This document shows, piece by piece, positions 1-10,478 of a DNA stretch of 64,000 bases; position 1 is the stretch's first letter; every line of letters starts with the position of its first letter. The notes under the pieces are model-generated. The model was not told the DNA's origin. It saw nothing but the letters and a program-made list of their open reading frames with translations, and searched no databases. The translations under genes and the position numbers were made by a program. The stretch lies in contig CAMCHQ010000002.1 of the NCBI GenBank assembly GCA_945874765.1, positions 62,001 through 126,000 of the forward strand, in the 5' to 3' direction. The DNA comes from an uncultured Clostridia bacterium (GTDB lineage Bacteria; Bacillota; Clostridia; Oscillospirales; Acutalibacteraceae).

Positions 1-867
1 GATTGAAATATGCTTATCAACCCATACGTCATAGCCGTCACGGTTGAAATACGGATGTTTTTTAATACTGATAATAACTTTAAGGTCGCCTGACGGACCG
101 CCGTTTGAGCCTGCGTTACCGAAGCCACGAACGTTGACAATTTGATTATTGTCGATACCGGCAGGAATGTTGACCTCAATCTTCTTCCTCGTTCTGACCT
201 TACCCTTGCCGTTACATTTATGACACGGAGTATTGATAATCTTACCCGTACCGCCGCAACGTGAGCAAGTACGCTGAGTGCTCATTACACCGAGTGGAGT
301 ACGCTGAGATACTGTTTGAACACCTGAACCGTGACATTCAGGGCATACTGTAGGGCTTGTACCCTTAGCCGCACCTGTGCCGCCGCATTCGCTGCAGTCC
401 ATAACTCTCATAACTTCAATGGTCTTTTTACAGCCCTTAGCCGCTTCTTCAAATGTAAGAGTAACGGAAGCCTGAATATCTCTGCCTCTTGACGGAGCGT
501 TAGGATTACGTGAACTGCCGCCGAATCCTCCGCCGAAGAATGATGAAAAGATATCGCCTAAATCAATATCTCCGTCAAATCCTCCGCCGAAGCCGCCGCC
601 AAATCCTCCTGCGCCTTGACCTGCACCGTAGTTAGGGTCAACGCCTGCAAAACCGAACTGGTCATAACGTGCTTTCTTTTGAGGGTCGGACAAAACTTCG
701 TATGCTTCGTTACATTCCTTGAACTTTGCCTCTGCCTCAGGATTATCCGGGTTTAAGTCAGGGTGGTATTTCTTTGCCGTTTTTCTGTATGCTTTTTTGA
801 TTTCGTCATCACTTGCGCCACGGCTTACACCGAGCACCTCGTAATAATCTCTTTTATCTTCAGGCAT
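1..867 (-). CDS. dnaJ: Chaperone protein DnaJ (C-terminus cut by window edge)
   Basis: DnaJ is the Hsp40 co-chaperone that stimulates the DnaK ATPase and hands it unfolded clients in the cytoplasm. The visible 289 codons begin with a J domain carrying the HPD tripeptide at residues 35-37. A Gly/Phe-rich linker with repeated GGGFGG follows, then four zinc-binding CxxCxGxG-type repeats ([32 protein letters not shown]) and the start of the C-terminal substrate-binding domain. The reading frame is open to base 1, so the end lies outside the window. It is the last visible gene of the hrcA-grpE-dnaK-dnaJ operon and is separated from dnaK by about 118 bases that hold a palindromic repeat. All domains seen are typical of type I DnaJ. 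Confidence 0.97.
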   Translation of the reverse strand, partial: MPEDKRDYYEVLGVSRGASDDEIKKAYRKTAKKYHPDLNPDNPEAEAKFKECNEAYEVLSDPQKKARYDQFGFAGVDPNYGAGQGAGGFGGGFGGGFDGDIDLGDIFSSFFGGGFGGSSRNPNAPSRGRDIQASVTLTFEEAAKGCKKTIEVMRVMDCSECGGTGAAKGTSPTVCPECHGSGVQTVSQRTPLGVMSTQRTCSRCGGTGKIINTPCHKCNGKGKVRTRKKIEVNIPAGIDNNQIVNVRGFGNAGSNGGPSGDLKVIISIKKHPYFNRDGYDVWVDKHISI

Positions 868-921
868 TATACTTTAACCCTTTCTGTTGTTAATGAATTA
901 TATTACGGGGAATTGTTAATT

Positions 922-962
922 GCCCCTACGAAAAACACTGTAGGGGCGAACATTGTTCGCCC
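922..962. repeat. Palindromic REP-like repeat between dnaK and dnaJ
   Basis: Two inverted repeats share bases. GCCCCTAC (922-929) pairs with GTAGGGGC (940-947). The near-palindrome GGGCGAACATTGTTCGCCC covers 944-962. The two hairpins cannot form together because both use 944-947. A loosely similar GTAGGGC-start palindromic sequence occurs at 39221-39245. Sequences of this general kind are dispersed repeats in many gut Clostridia; here it could shape mRNA processing between dnaK and dnaJ. Confidence 0.6.
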
Positions 963-985
963 GCTACGATTTGAGTGTTTATATA

Positions 986-2866
<1,881 letters not shown>

Positions 2867-3409
2867 TTAGTTTGCTGTTTTGACCATAGCAGGTCTGACA
2901 ACTTTGTCATTATATTTATAGCCTTTTTGGAACACATCGGTGATTACGTTTGTATCAAGTGAATCATCATCAATATGCATTACTGCGTGATGAAGATTCG
3001 GGTCAAACTCGTCACCCTGTTCGCCGTAGGCTTCAACGCCTAATTTTTTAAGTGATGCCATAAGACCGTCATAAGTCATCTGAACACCTTTTTTAAGTCC
3101 TTCGTAATCTTCCTGCTCGTTTGCAAGCGCTCTTTCGAGGTTGTCAACAGTTGCAAGAATTTCCGAAACGGCTTTGATTGTTGCAAAAGCGAAGCTTTCG
3201 TTTTTCTCTTTTTCGCTGCGCTTGCGGAAATTTGAATATTCCGCCGTAACTCTTAAGAGTTGCTCTTTTGTATCTTTGAGCTCTTTTTCAAGCGGATTTT
3301 CTTCCTTTTCGGCCTCTGCCTTGTTATCCTTGGCGTCAGTCTTGGTTTCCTCTTGATTTTCGACTTCGGTTTTTACTTCTTTTTCTTCGTCGTTTTTCTT
3401 TTTACTCAT
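2867..3409 (-). CDS. grpE: Nucleotide exchange factor GrpE
   Basis: GrpE releases ADP from DnaK and so resets the chaperone cycle. The 180-residue protein has a long charged Lys/Glu N-terminus (about 45 residues), a coiled-coil helix with AEYSNFRKRSEKEK, and the C-terminal beta wing with GVEAYGEQGDEFDPNLHHAVMH and the final YKYNDKVVRPAMVKTA, which are hallmark GrpE segments. It starts five bases after the hrcA stop codon, so the two are very probably co-translated. Length and order of parts are ordinary for Clostridia. Confidence 0.98.
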   Translation of the reverse strand: MSKKKNDEEKEVKTEVENQEETKTDAKDNKAEAEKEENPLEKELKDTKEQLLRVTAEYSNFRKRSEKEKNESFAFATIKAVSEILATVDNLERALANEQEDYEGLKKGVQMTYDGLMASLKKLGVEAYGEQGDEFDPNLHHAVMHIDDDSLDTNVITDVFQKGYKYNDKVVRPAMVKTAN

Positions 3410-3414
3410 ATTTT

Positions 3415-4452
3415 TTATGCCCCTTTCTTTGAAAGAAGTGTATCAACTGTGTTGATTATATATTTTATTTTCGGCAAAATGCTTTCGTAATCAATTCGCA
3501 TTGAACCGATAACACCTAAAACAGCTTTTTGACCGCCTTCATAATTGAATTTGACAATAAGCGTTGATGTATTTTTCATTTCATAAAGCGGATTTTCGTC
3601 GCCTATCATCAAAAGCTTGCTGTGATTTGAATTTGCAAAGCGCTTTGAAAGCTCCATTAATTGCTTTTTCTCAGTCAGTAAGCCGAGGATTTTGTATAAA
3701 TCCGAACCGAGCTCTTCGTGGGAAAGCAAATTCGTTTCGCCTTCAAGATTTAACTTGCTGTGCGACGCTTCGTCACACAACGCACAAAGTGATGTGAGAG
3801 CAGGGAGCATATCAAATATTCTGCCCCCGGCAACGCCGACTGCACTTTGAATTAACGCTAAATTAACGTCCGTAAGCGGTGTGCCGACTAAAAACTTAGC
3901 CGAAACCTCATAAAACCTTTGCTTGAAATCATCGTCAAGCGCACAAGGCATATTGATTAATGAGGACTTGATTTTACTGCCGACCGTCAACATAACGAGC
4001 ATTGCTTTTTGATTGCCTGCCGGTATCAAATCGACACCTTGAATACAATCGTAAGGGTCTTCAAGCGTTGCACAAAATGCCGCACAATGTGAATATTCCT
4101 CCAAAAGTTTACAAGCGTCTTGCAATAGCCTTTCAGGGTCGCCCGAGTTTACCGAAAGCGCTTCGTTGATTTTGTTCATCTCATATTCGCTTATCGGTCT
4201 TTCTTTCATAATATTATCAACGTAATATCTGAATGAAGTCTTGCTCGGAACTCTTCCGCCGCTTGTGTGCCTCTGTTCAAGAAAACCCAATTGCGTTAAA
4301 TACGCCATCTCGTTTCTTATTGTGGCACTTGATATCGAGTAGGGGAGAAGTTGACATAATGCTTTTGAGCCAATCGGCTCGCCGGTACGCAAATAGTGCT
4401 CAATAATCAAGCCGAGTATTGCGTGTCGTCTTTCACTTATCATCCTTTCCAC
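3415..4452 (-). CDS. hrcA: Heat-inducible transcription repressor HrcA
   Basis: HrcA binds CIRCE operators and represses class I heat-shock genes; GroEL helps keep it active. The 345-residue protein has an N-terminal winged helix (ERRHAILGLIIEHYLRTGEPIGSKAL, then SSATIRNEMAYLTQLGFLEQRHTSGGRVPS), followed by the dimerisation and inserted domains. The Met at 4452 is used because it follows the operator and a purine-rich AAAGAGGTGG site. First gene of the operon, with a perfect CIRCE element directly upstream, so it is autoregulated. Confidence 0.98.
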   Translation of the reverse strand: MERMISERRHAILGLIIEHYLRTGEPIGSKALCQLLPYSISSATIRNEMAYLTQLGFLEQRHTSGGRVPSKTSFRYYVDNIMKERPISEYEMNKINEALSVNSGDPERLLQDACKLLEEYSHCAAFCATLEDPYDCIQGVDLIPAGNQKAMLVMLTVGSKIKSSLINMPCALDDDFKQRFYEVSAKFLVGTPLTDVNLALIQSAVGVAGGRIFDMLPALTSLCALCDEASHSKLNLEGETNLLSHEELGSDLYKILGLLTEKKQLMELSKRFANSNHSKLLMIGDENPLYEMKNTSTLIVKFNYEGGQKAVLGVIGSMRIDYESILPKIKYIINTVDTLLSKKGA

Positions 4453-4467
4453 CTCTTTATCATATCG

Positions 4468-4494
4468 TTAGCACTCTCAACACCCGAGTGCTAA
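4468..4494 (-). promoter_or_regulatory. CIRCE operator for HrcA
   Basis: The sequence reads TTAGCACTC, nine spacer bases, GAGTGCTAA, an exact match to the CIRCE consensus bound by HrcA. It lies between the promoter -10 and the hrcA start codon, where bound repressor would block transcription of the whole operon and where it could also act in the 5' leader of the mRNA. Confidence 0.97.
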
Positions 4495-4504
4495 CTCTGT
4501 TATA

Positions 4505-4533
4505 ATAGTATTACCTTTTTGCTTAATTGTCAA
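4505..4533 (-). promoter_or_regulatory. Sigma-A-type promoter of the hrcA operon
   Basis: On the minus strand a TTGACA -35 (4533-4528) is followed by 17 bases and a TACTAT -10 (4510-4505). The CIRCE element starts about ten bases downstream, overlapping the expected transcription start. Confidence 0.8.
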
Positions 4534-4649
4534 TACTTTTTTTCGATTTTTTCAAAATTTTCTTAAATTGTATATATTTTCCTAATAATTTTGCCTGCCA
4601 AACCGCCTTATATAAATAGTAATTAATATATATTTTATATAAAATAAAA

Positions 4650-4695
4650 CTGTATACTAAAAAATACTTAAAATTGTTTATTGATAAGTATACAG
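4650..4695. promoter_or_regulatory. Inverted repeat upstream of the ECF S-component gene
   Basis: CTGTATACT (4650-4658) is repeated in inverted form as AGTATACAG (4687-4695), with an inner TACTTA/TAAGTA pair between them. It sits 35 bases before the start codon and may be a two-site operator or a leader hairpin. No recognised riboswitch class could be matched to it. Confidence 0.4.
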
Positions 4696-4730
4696 AATAA
4701 TGGTATTCTTTTGAGCAAGGAGGTGAGCAT

Positions 4731-5267
4731 ATGAAAGAAAACACAAAAAATGCTCGCATCAATGTTAGGGCTATAACATTCACAGCCGTTATGGCAGCAT
4801 TGGTATTTGTATTTACTTACACATTTAAAATTCCGTTTGTAAACGGTTATACCCACATAGGGGACAGTATGATTTTCCTTGCAGTTGTATTTTTGGGCTG
4901 GAAAAAAGCTCCGCTTGCAGCAGGTATCGGTGCGGCTCTTGCAGACCTTATCGGCGGATACAGCGCTTGGGTTGCCCCGACCTTTATTATTAAATTTATT
5001 ATGGCGCTTATCTGTGCTCTTATTATGGAAAAGGTGATTAAGAATAACAAGGTTGCAGGCTATATTGTCGGTGCAGTTCTTGGCGGCGTTTGGCAGATTG
5101 TTGCATATACGGTAGTAAAAATTTTCCTTTTCGACAAGGCTTATGCATTCTCTTCTCTCCCTACTCTTGCCATTCAGACAGTAGTAGGTGTAGTGGTAGC
5201 CGCTGTATTTATCGTTGTATTTGACAAAACAAAAGTAACAGCAAAACTCAAAAAGATGGTAGGATAA
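4731..5267 (+). CDS. ECF transporter S component (substrate-binding membrane protein)
   Basis: The 178-residue protein is very hydrophobic with about five to six membrane segments. The segment THIGDSMIFLAVVFLGWKKA followed by AGIGAALADLIGG is characteristic of the ECF-type vitamin and precursor transporters of the DUF1393-like S-component group. Such proteins capture a small substrate and work with a shared EcfA/A'/T energising module, which is not encoded here. The substrate cannot be read from sequence. A strong AAGGAGGTG site precedes the ATG. The next gene, a metal-dependent hydrolase, starts 21 bases later and probably belongs to the same operon, which hints that the imported compound may be processed by it. 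Confidence 0.85.
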   Translation: MKENTKNARINVRAITFTAVMAALVFVFTYTFKIPFVNGYTHIGDSMIFLAVVFLGWKKAPLAAGIGAALADLIGGYSAWVAPTFIIKFIMALICALIMEKVIKNNKVAGYIVGAVLGGVWQIVAYTVVKIFLFDKAYAFSSLPTLAIQTVVGVVVAAVFIVVFDKTKVTAKLKKMVG

Positions 5268-5288
5268 ATTATTTAGGAGATAATTAAA

Positions 5289-6014
5289 ATGAAAAAAATT
5301 GACGCACATTCACATATCGGCAATTTCGGCGGTTGGGCAGGCGTTGCTTTTACCAAAGAAAAGTTGATTGAACAGATGAAAGAATATGATATTGAAAAAA
5401 CATTTTTGACTGCACCCAACTTTCAGGGCAATGACGAAGTTGTAGACGCTTTTCAGTCTTATCCCGATAAGATTGTTCCGTTCGTGTGGGTTAATCCCGC
5501 TTTAGACGATGTTGAAAAGAAGCTTAACCATTATATTAATGAAGAAGGCTTTATGGGTATCAAGATGCAGCCGCTTTTTGATGCTTTTGTTGCAGATGAC
5601 CCAGTTGTATATCCTGTTATGGATTTTGCCAGAGAATATGATATCCCTGTATTTATTCACTGCGGTCACCCGCCTTTTTCGCTTCCTTGGAGTATTGCGC
5701 TTCTTGCCGAGAAATATCCCGATGTAAGAGTTACTATGATTCATATGGGTCACGGTCATGGCGTTTATATCGACGCTTCTATCAAAATGGCTAAGAGATA
5801 TGATAATATCACTCTTGAAATGAGCGGTATGCCAATGGGCAGTAAGATTAAAGAGGCTTATGAAACAGTAGGCAAGGACAGAATTATGTTCGGCATTGAT
5901 TCCCCGTTCCATCACCCATCTGTTGAAATTCAAAAGGTTCTTTCCTGCGGTCTTGACGAAAAGGCTCAGGAGGATATATTCTATAATAACGCTAAAAAGT
6001 TATTAAGATTATAA
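5289..6014 (+). CDS. Amidohydrolase-type metal-dependent hydrolase
   Basis: The 241-residue protein belongs to the TIM-barrel metal-dependent hydrolases (amidohydrolase 2-like). The metal site can be traced: HSH near residues 7-9, FIHCGH near residue 124, MIHMGHGHG near residue 152 and the catalytic Asp in FGIDSPFHHP near residue 204. Members include decarboxylases and hydrolases of cyclic or aromatic acids; the exact reaction is unknown. It is shorter than many relatives (about 280) but has all motifs. Co-transcribed with the ECF S component upstream and followed by a strong terminator. Confidence 0.8.
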   Translation: MKKIDAHSHIGNFGGWAGVAFTKEKLIEQMKEYDIEKTFLTAPNFQGNDEVVDAFQSYPDKIVPFVWVNPALDDVEKKLNHYINEEGFMGIKMQPLFDAFVADDPVVYPVMDFAREYDIPVFIHCGHPPFSLPWSIALLAEKYPDVRVTMIHMGHGHGVYIDASIKMAKRYDNITLEMSGMPMGSKIKEAYETVGKDRIMFGIDSPFHHPSVEIQKVLSCGLDEKAQEDIFYNNAKKLLRL

Positions 6015-6040
6015 TAATTAATTACATATATAAACAGAGA

Positions 6041-6071
6041 AGAGCTTAGGTTAATTCCTAAGCTCTTTTGG
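6041..6071 (+). terminator. Intrinsic terminator after the hydrolase gene
   Basis: AGAGCTTAGG (6042-6051) and CCTAAGCTCT (6058-6067) form a ten-base-pair stem with a six-base loop followed by TTT. Confidence 0.85.
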
Positions 6072-6083
6072 TTATTTCAACAA

Positions 6084-6116
6084 AAAAGCAGTTGAACCGT
6101 CAATTCAACTGCTTTT
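6084..6116 (-). terminator. Intrinsic terminator of secA
   Basis: AAAAGCAGTTGAA and TTCAACTGCTTTT form a 13-base-pair stem just past the secA stop codon, with a U-run on the minus strand. It may also stop leftover plus-strand reading. Confidence 0.8.
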
Positions 6117-6129
6117 CTGTATTTATTGA

Positions 6130-8880
6130 TTAATCGTTATGAACTTTGCCCGGAGCACCGCAGCACTTCTTATACTTTTTGCCGCTGCCGCAAGGACATG
6201 GGTCGTTAGGACCGATTTTCTTGCCTTTTCTTACCGGTGCCTGCTTAACTGTATCGTCTCCGCCTGATGATGTAGCCGTTACCTTGGCAACTGCCTTTCT
6301 TTCAACATCTTCCTGACGTCTCGGCATAATTGTAAGAAGCATTCTTACAGTGTTTTCACGGATTGCGGCGGTCATTTCATCAAACATATCATACGATTCC
6401 ATACGGAAAGCAACAACAGGGTCCTGCTGAGCGTAAGCACGAAGGTGAATACCTTGTTTAAGGTCGTCCATAGCGTCAATGTGGTCCATCCAAAGAACGT
6501 CAACGTTACGAAGAAGAACCATTCTCTCAAAGTCTTGGAACATTTCGTCGCCGAGAAGCTCTCTCTTTTCTTCAAGACGTTTGTGACCTCTTTCCTGAAG
6601 CATATCAATTGTGCCCTGAACCGAAAGCATATCAACATCTTCGTTGAAATCGTCATCGGTTGTAAGCCAGCCTTTGTATTTCTCTTTAAGACCTGCTACG
6701 TTCCAGTCAGCCTTGTGGTCGCCTGCAAAGTAGTTTTTAACGTTTTCTTCAATGTTTGTATCAAGCATCTGAAGAATCTTATCTGAAAGGTCGATTCCGT
6801 CAAGAACCTGGTCTCTCTGCTGATAAATAAGCTGTCTTTGACGGTTCATAACGTCATCGTATTGAAGCGTTTGCTTTCTTATACCGAAGTTTCTGCCCTC
6901 AACCTTCTTCTGTGATGATTCAACCGTTCTTGTAATCATCTTTGATTCAATAGGCATATTCTCATCATCGGTAAGGCGAGCCATCATAGCCTGCATTCTC
7001 TCACCGCCGAATAAACGCATAAGGTCATCTTCAAGGGATAAGAAGAATTGGCTTTCACCCGGATCACCCTGACGTCCCGAACGGCCACGAAGCTGGTTAT
7101 CAATACGACGTGAATCGTGACGCTCTGTACCTAAGATGAACAAACCGCCTACGGCTCTTACCTTGTCGGCTTCTTCCTGAATTTCTGTCTTATATTTAGC
7201 TTCGAGCTCTTGGAAAGTCTTTCTTGCTTCAATGATTTCTTCGTTGTCAGTCTCGGCAAAACCTGTAGCCTCGGCAATAAGGTCATCCGAATACTGCATT
7301 CTTCTCATTTCACTCTTTGCAAGGTACTCCGCATTACCGCCGAGCATAATATCGGTACCACGGCCTGCCATGTTAGTAGCAATTGTAACTGCGCCGAATT
7401 TACCTGCCTGAGCAATGATTTCAGCCTCACGCTCGTGGTTCTTTGCATTAAGTACATTATGAGGAATGTGCTCTTTTTTAAGCATCTTGGAAAGAAGTTC
7501 ACTCTTTTCAATGCTGATTGTGCCGGCAAGAACAGGTTGTCCCTTTGCGTGACATTCTTTAATCTTTTCAATTACATTATGATACTTACCACGCTCTGTC
7601 TGGAAAATAACGTCAGGGTGGTCAATTCTTGCAAGAGGCTTGTTAGTCGGAATTTCAACAACGTCAAGCTTATAGATTTCCGAAAATTCAGGTGCTTCTG
7701 TTGAAGCTGTACCTGTCATACCGGAAAGCTTCTTGTAAAGACGGAAGTAGTTTTGGAATGTGATTGTAGCAAGAGTTTTGCTCTCGTGCTCAACCTTAAC
7801 GCCTTCTTTTGCCTCAATAGCCTGATGAAGACCTTCGTTATAACGTCTGCCCTCCATAATACGGCCTGTGAACTCATCAACGATTTTAACCTGACCGTCT
7901 GTTACAACATAGTCGATATCTCTTCTCATAACGCCGTTTGCCTTGATAGCCTGGTCGATATGGTGAAGAAGAGTTGTATTTTCAATATCCATAAGGTTGT
8001 CAACGTGGAAGTATTCCTCAGCCTTTTTAACACCGTCTTGAGTAAGTGTCGCAGTCTTAGCCTTTTCATCAACAATGTAGTCGCCGTCGTATGTTGATTC
8101 TGTATCCTGCTTTTCGTCCATCTTTGCAACCTTAACCATCTTCAAGGTCTTTGCAAAAGCGTTAGCCTGACGGTAAAGGTCTGTTGACTGCTCGCCCTTA
8201 CCGCTGATGATAAGAGGAGTACGTGCCTCATCGATAAGAATTGAGTCGACCTCATCGACAATTGCGAAAACGTGGCCACGCTGTACTTTTTCTTCCTTAT
8301 ATTGAACCATATTATCACGAAGATAGTCAAATCCCATCTCGTTGTTAGTTCCGTATGTGATATCTGCGTTGTATGCTTCCTGCCTTTGCTCGTTAGTCTT
8401 TTCGTGAATGATAAGACCTACTTTTAAGCCGAGGAAACGGTAAAGCTTGCCCATCCATTCGGAGTCACGCTTTGCAAGGTAATCGTTTACTGTTACGATA
8501 TGAACGCCCTCACCTGTAAGCGCATTAAGATAAGCCGGAAGGGTAGCAACAAGAGTTTTACCTTCACCTGTTTTCATCTCGGCAATTCTGCCCTGATGAA
8601 GAACGATACCGCCGATAACCTGAACCGGGAAATGTTTCATTCCGAGAACACGCCAAGCACCCTCACGGCAAACGGCAAATGCGTCAGGCAAAATATCGTC
8701 AAGTGTTTCGCCGTTTGCAAGTCTGCCTTTAAGAATTTCGGTTTGAGAGGTAAGCTCTTTATCGTCCATTGCTGCATACTTGTCCTCTAAAGCGAGAACC
8801 TTGTCAGCAGTTTTTTTAACTTTTTTAACCTCTTTTTTAGAGTAATCGCCAAAAATGGCTGTAACAAATTTATTTGCCAT
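6130..8880 (-). CDS. secA: Protein translocase ATPase SecA
   Basis: SecA is the ATPase motor that pushes unfolded secretory proteins through SecYEG. The 916-residue protein has the first nucleotide-binding fold with [17 protein letters not shown] near residue 100, the DEAD-like [20 protein letters not shown], the preprotein cross-linking domain, NBD2 with [15 protein letters not shown] and [12 protein letters not shown], the helical wing and scaffold domains, and a C-terminal zinc site [13 protein letters not shown] that contacts SecB or ribosomes. Length is normal for SecA1. It is a single-gene unit with its own promoter and terminator. Confidence 0.99.
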   Translation of the reverse strand: MANKFVTAIFGDYSKKEVKKVKKTADKVLALEDKYAAMDDKELTSQTEILKGRLANGETLDDILPDAFAVCREGAWRVLGMKHFPVQVIGGIVLHQGRIAEMKTGEGKTLVATLPAYLNALTGEGVHIVTVNDYLAKRDSEWMGKLYRFLGLKVGLIIHEKTNEQRQEAYNADITYGTNNEMGFDYLRDNMVQYKEEKVQRGHVFAIVDEVDSILIDEARTPLIISGKGEQSTDLYRQANAFAKTLKMVKVAKMDEKQDTESTYDGDYIVDEKAKTATLTQDGVKKAEEYFHVDNLMDIENTTLLHHIDQAIKANGVMRRDIDYVVTDGQVKIVDEFTGRIMEGRRYNEGLHQAIEAKEGVKVEHESKTLATITFQNYFRLYKKLSGMTGTASTEAPEFSEIYKLDVVEIPTNKPLARIDHPDVIFQTERGKYHNVIEKIKECHAKGQPVLAGTISIEKSELLSKMLKKEHIPHNVLNAKNHEREAEIIAQAGKFGAVTIATNMAGRGTDIMLGGNAEYLAKSEMRRMQYSDDLIAEATGFAETDNEEIIEARKTFQELEAKYKTEIQEEADKVRAVGGLFILGTERHDSRRIDNQLRGRSGRQGDPGESQFFLSLEDDLMRLFGGERMQAMMARLTDDENMPIESKMITRTVESSQKKVEGRNFGIRKQTLQYDDVMNRQRQLIYQQRDQVLDGIDLSDKILQMLDTNIEENVKNYFAGDHKADWNVAGLKEKYKGWLTTDDDFNEDVDMLSVQGTIDMLQERGHKRLEEKRELLGDEMFQDFERMVLLRNVDVLWMDHIDAMDDLKQGIHLRAYAQQDPVVAFRMESYDMFDEMTAAIRENTVRMLLTIMPRRQEDVERKAVAKVTATSSGGDDTVKQAPVRKGKKIGPNDPCPCGSGKKYKKCCGAPGKVHND

Positions 8881-8912
8881 AATCTACACCTCATTAATTA
8901 GTACCAACTGCC

Positions 8913-8941
8913 ATTATAACACGAATAAAGCGCAATGTCAC
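8913..8941 (-). promoter_or_regulatory. Promoter of secA
   Basis: On the minus strand GTGACA (8941-8936), a 17-base spacer and an extended -10 TGTTATAAT ending in TATAAT (8918-8913). The start codon is 33 bases further. Confidence 0.7.
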
Positions 8942-8984
8942 TAATTATTTTAAATAATTATAATTAATTATATTATAAGTAAAA

Positions 8985-9575
8985 TTATTTGCCGAAAATT
9001 GCCTTTATTGAACTGAGTGCTCCGCCTGAAACTGCGTCTTCTGCCTTTTCGTCAAATGAAAGTTTAAGATTTTTGCTTCCCTGCTCAATATTAAGGGTAA
9101 TGTCAATTCCGTCAGATTCCATTTGTGCATCTGAAATTTTCTGCTTTAATTCGTTAAGTCGGGCGTTGAGGAATATTTCATCGTTAAGCTTAGAAAGAAG
9201 CTGAACGGTGTTGTACTCATTTTTTAATTTTGTCGCAAAATCCGACGCACCCTGAGCCAAATTCTTGTTTTTAACAGTGATTGTAACAGTTTTTTTGTCA
9301 AGGTCGATACTTTTGATTTTATAGTCTATGTTTTCAAAAATTGCCTGACCGAGTTGCTTGATTTGGTCGTGCTTCTGAGCAAAACCTACAATTGTGTTGA
9401 GTGTGGAAGAATCAACATATTTTTGAAGCGTATCGGTGTCAAATTCTTTTAATGCGGTGAAAGCCGTGTCTACTGTTTTTGTAACGTTCTTTTCTGTCAT
9501 TGCATTTGACGAGCAGGCTGTGAAGCTTACAAGAATAAATGCAAGGCAAAATAAAATACTAAGCGCTTTTTTCAT
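8985..9575 (-). CDS. Putative lipoprotein of unknown function
   Basis: A 196-residue protein starting MKKALSILFCLAFILVSFTACSS: a short positive N-terminus, a hydrophobic stretch and the lipobox SFTAC, so it should be lipid-anchored outside the membrane. The rest is a soluble domain of alternating helices and strands with Lys-rich segments, similar in style to the DUF5105/DUF4878-like lipoprotein folds of Firmicutes, but I do not recognise the family with certainty. An upstream in-frame Met exists 36 bases earlier (9611), but the signal peptide fits the start at 9575. It is a single gene; the downstream 100 bases to secA are AT-rich. Function unknown. Confidence 0.75.
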   Translation of the reverse strand: MKKALSILFCLAFILVSFTACSSNAMTEKNVTKTVDTAFTALKEFDTDTLQKYVDSSTLNTIVGFAQKHDQIKQLGQAIFENIDYKIKSIDLDKKTVTITVKNKNLAQGASDFATKLKNEYNTVQLLSKLNDEIFLNARLNELKQKISDAQMESDGIDITLNIEQGSKNLKLSFDEKAEDAVSGGALSSIKAIFGK

Positions 9576-9740
9576 AATGATTACCGTCCGTATAAAAATA
9601 TTTGTTGACATAAAGCATAATTGTATGTACTATATGTGACATCTGTAAAATTTATATGATTTTTGCTTTATGTATATTTCTTGTTATTATATATAAAAAA
9701 AGTAAAAATGGCAATAATAATTAAAATTGTTATAAAAAAA

Positions 9741-9769
9741 TTGCATATTTAGAATATATGTGGTATAAT
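9741..9769 (+). promoter_or_regulatory. Promoter of the sugar transferase / beta-galactosidase pair
   Basis: TTGCAT (9741-9746), 17 bases, and an extended -10 TGGTATAAT with TATAAT at 9764-9769. The leader to the start codon is about 60 bases. The remaining 9576-9740 stretch is AT-rich and holds nothing else I can recognise. Confidence 0.7.
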
Positions 9770-9837
9770 CACTTCGGTTATCCACATTATATGGTTTAAA
9801 TTTATTTTTAAAATGTGATGAATGGAATGTTAAATAA

Positions 9838-10455
9838 ATGAAAGAGAAGTTTAAGAAATTTTTTGCACCGACAAAGTTTAAACGGCTTTTCGATATAGTT
9901 GTATCGTTTGTTGCGCTGATAGTTTTATCACCGCTGTTTTTAGTGATTTGCATTGCAAATTTGCTCACTCCGAACACAAGTGTGTTTTTCTCGCACGAGA
10001 GAAGGGGAAGAAAGGGCAAGCCGTTTAAGATTTATAAATTTCAAACTATGAAAAACAATACGCCTAATGTTGCGACGGGTGATTTGGAAAATCCGGAGCA
10101 GTATATTACAAAGGTCGGCAAGTTTTTGAGAAAAACAAGTCTTGATGAACTTCCGCAGCTTTGGAATATTTTAAAAGGCGATATGAGCTTCGTAGGGCCG
10201 AGACCGCTTATTTCAAGTGAGATGAGAGCGCACAGATTAAGGCTTGAATACGGCGTGTACCGTTTCAGACCGGGGCTTACGGGTCTTGCTCAAATCAACG
10301 GACGAGACGAAATTTCACTTATGAAAAAGATGAAATACGATAAGATTTATTGCGATAATTGGTCGATTAAGCTTGATTTGGTAATTTTGCTTAAAAGTGT
10401 AGGCGTTGCGCTTAAGCAGGAGGGCTACCAAGAGGGCAAGTGGCACCGCAGATAA
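9838..10455 (+). CDS. Sugar phosphotransferase (polyprenol-phosphate phosphoglycosyl transferase)
   Basis: The 205-residue protein is of the WbaP/PglC-type bacterial sugar transferase family, which moves a sugar-1-phosphate from a nucleotide sugar to undecaprenyl phosphate and so starts surface glycan synthesis at the membrane. Seen are one N-terminal hydrophobic segment (about residues 18-42), FKIYKFQTM, the Asp-Glu dyad in TSLDELPQLWN, GDMSFVGPRP and RPGLTGLAQINGR, all family signatures. It lacks the extra N-terminal membrane domain of WbaP, so it is the short PglC-like form. No ribosome site better than a weak AATGGAA is seen. It is followed within 24 bases by a beta-galactosidase, an odd partner; no other glycosyltransferases are nearby. 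Confidence 0.9.
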   Translation: MKEKFKKFFAPTKFKRLFDIVVSFVALIVLSPLFLVICIANLLTPNTSVFFSHERRGRKGKPFKIYKFQTMKNNTPNVATGDLENPEQYITKVGKFLRKTSLDELPQLWNILKGDMSFVGPRPLISSEMRAHRLRLEYGVYRFRPGLTGLAQINGRDEISLMKKMKYDKIYCDNWSIKLDLVILLKSVGVALKQEGYQEGKWHRR

Positions 10456-10478
10456 AATATTTAAACGGAGAACGATTT

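Noticed and set aside
4534-4730. Vitamin riboswitch upstream of the ECF gene
   Set aside because: The sequence is AT-rich and shows only one simple inverted repeat; none of the conserved cores of TPP, FMN, cobalamin or preQ1 switches can be seen.
4668-5309. 213-codon open frame opposite the ECF S-component gene
   Set aside because: Antisense to a gene with clear family motifs; composition rich in Cys, Tyr and Asn as expected for a shadow frame.
9687-10019. Minus-strand frame opposite the sugar transferase start
   Set aside because: Overlaps a promoter and a well-supported gene; no ribosome site.
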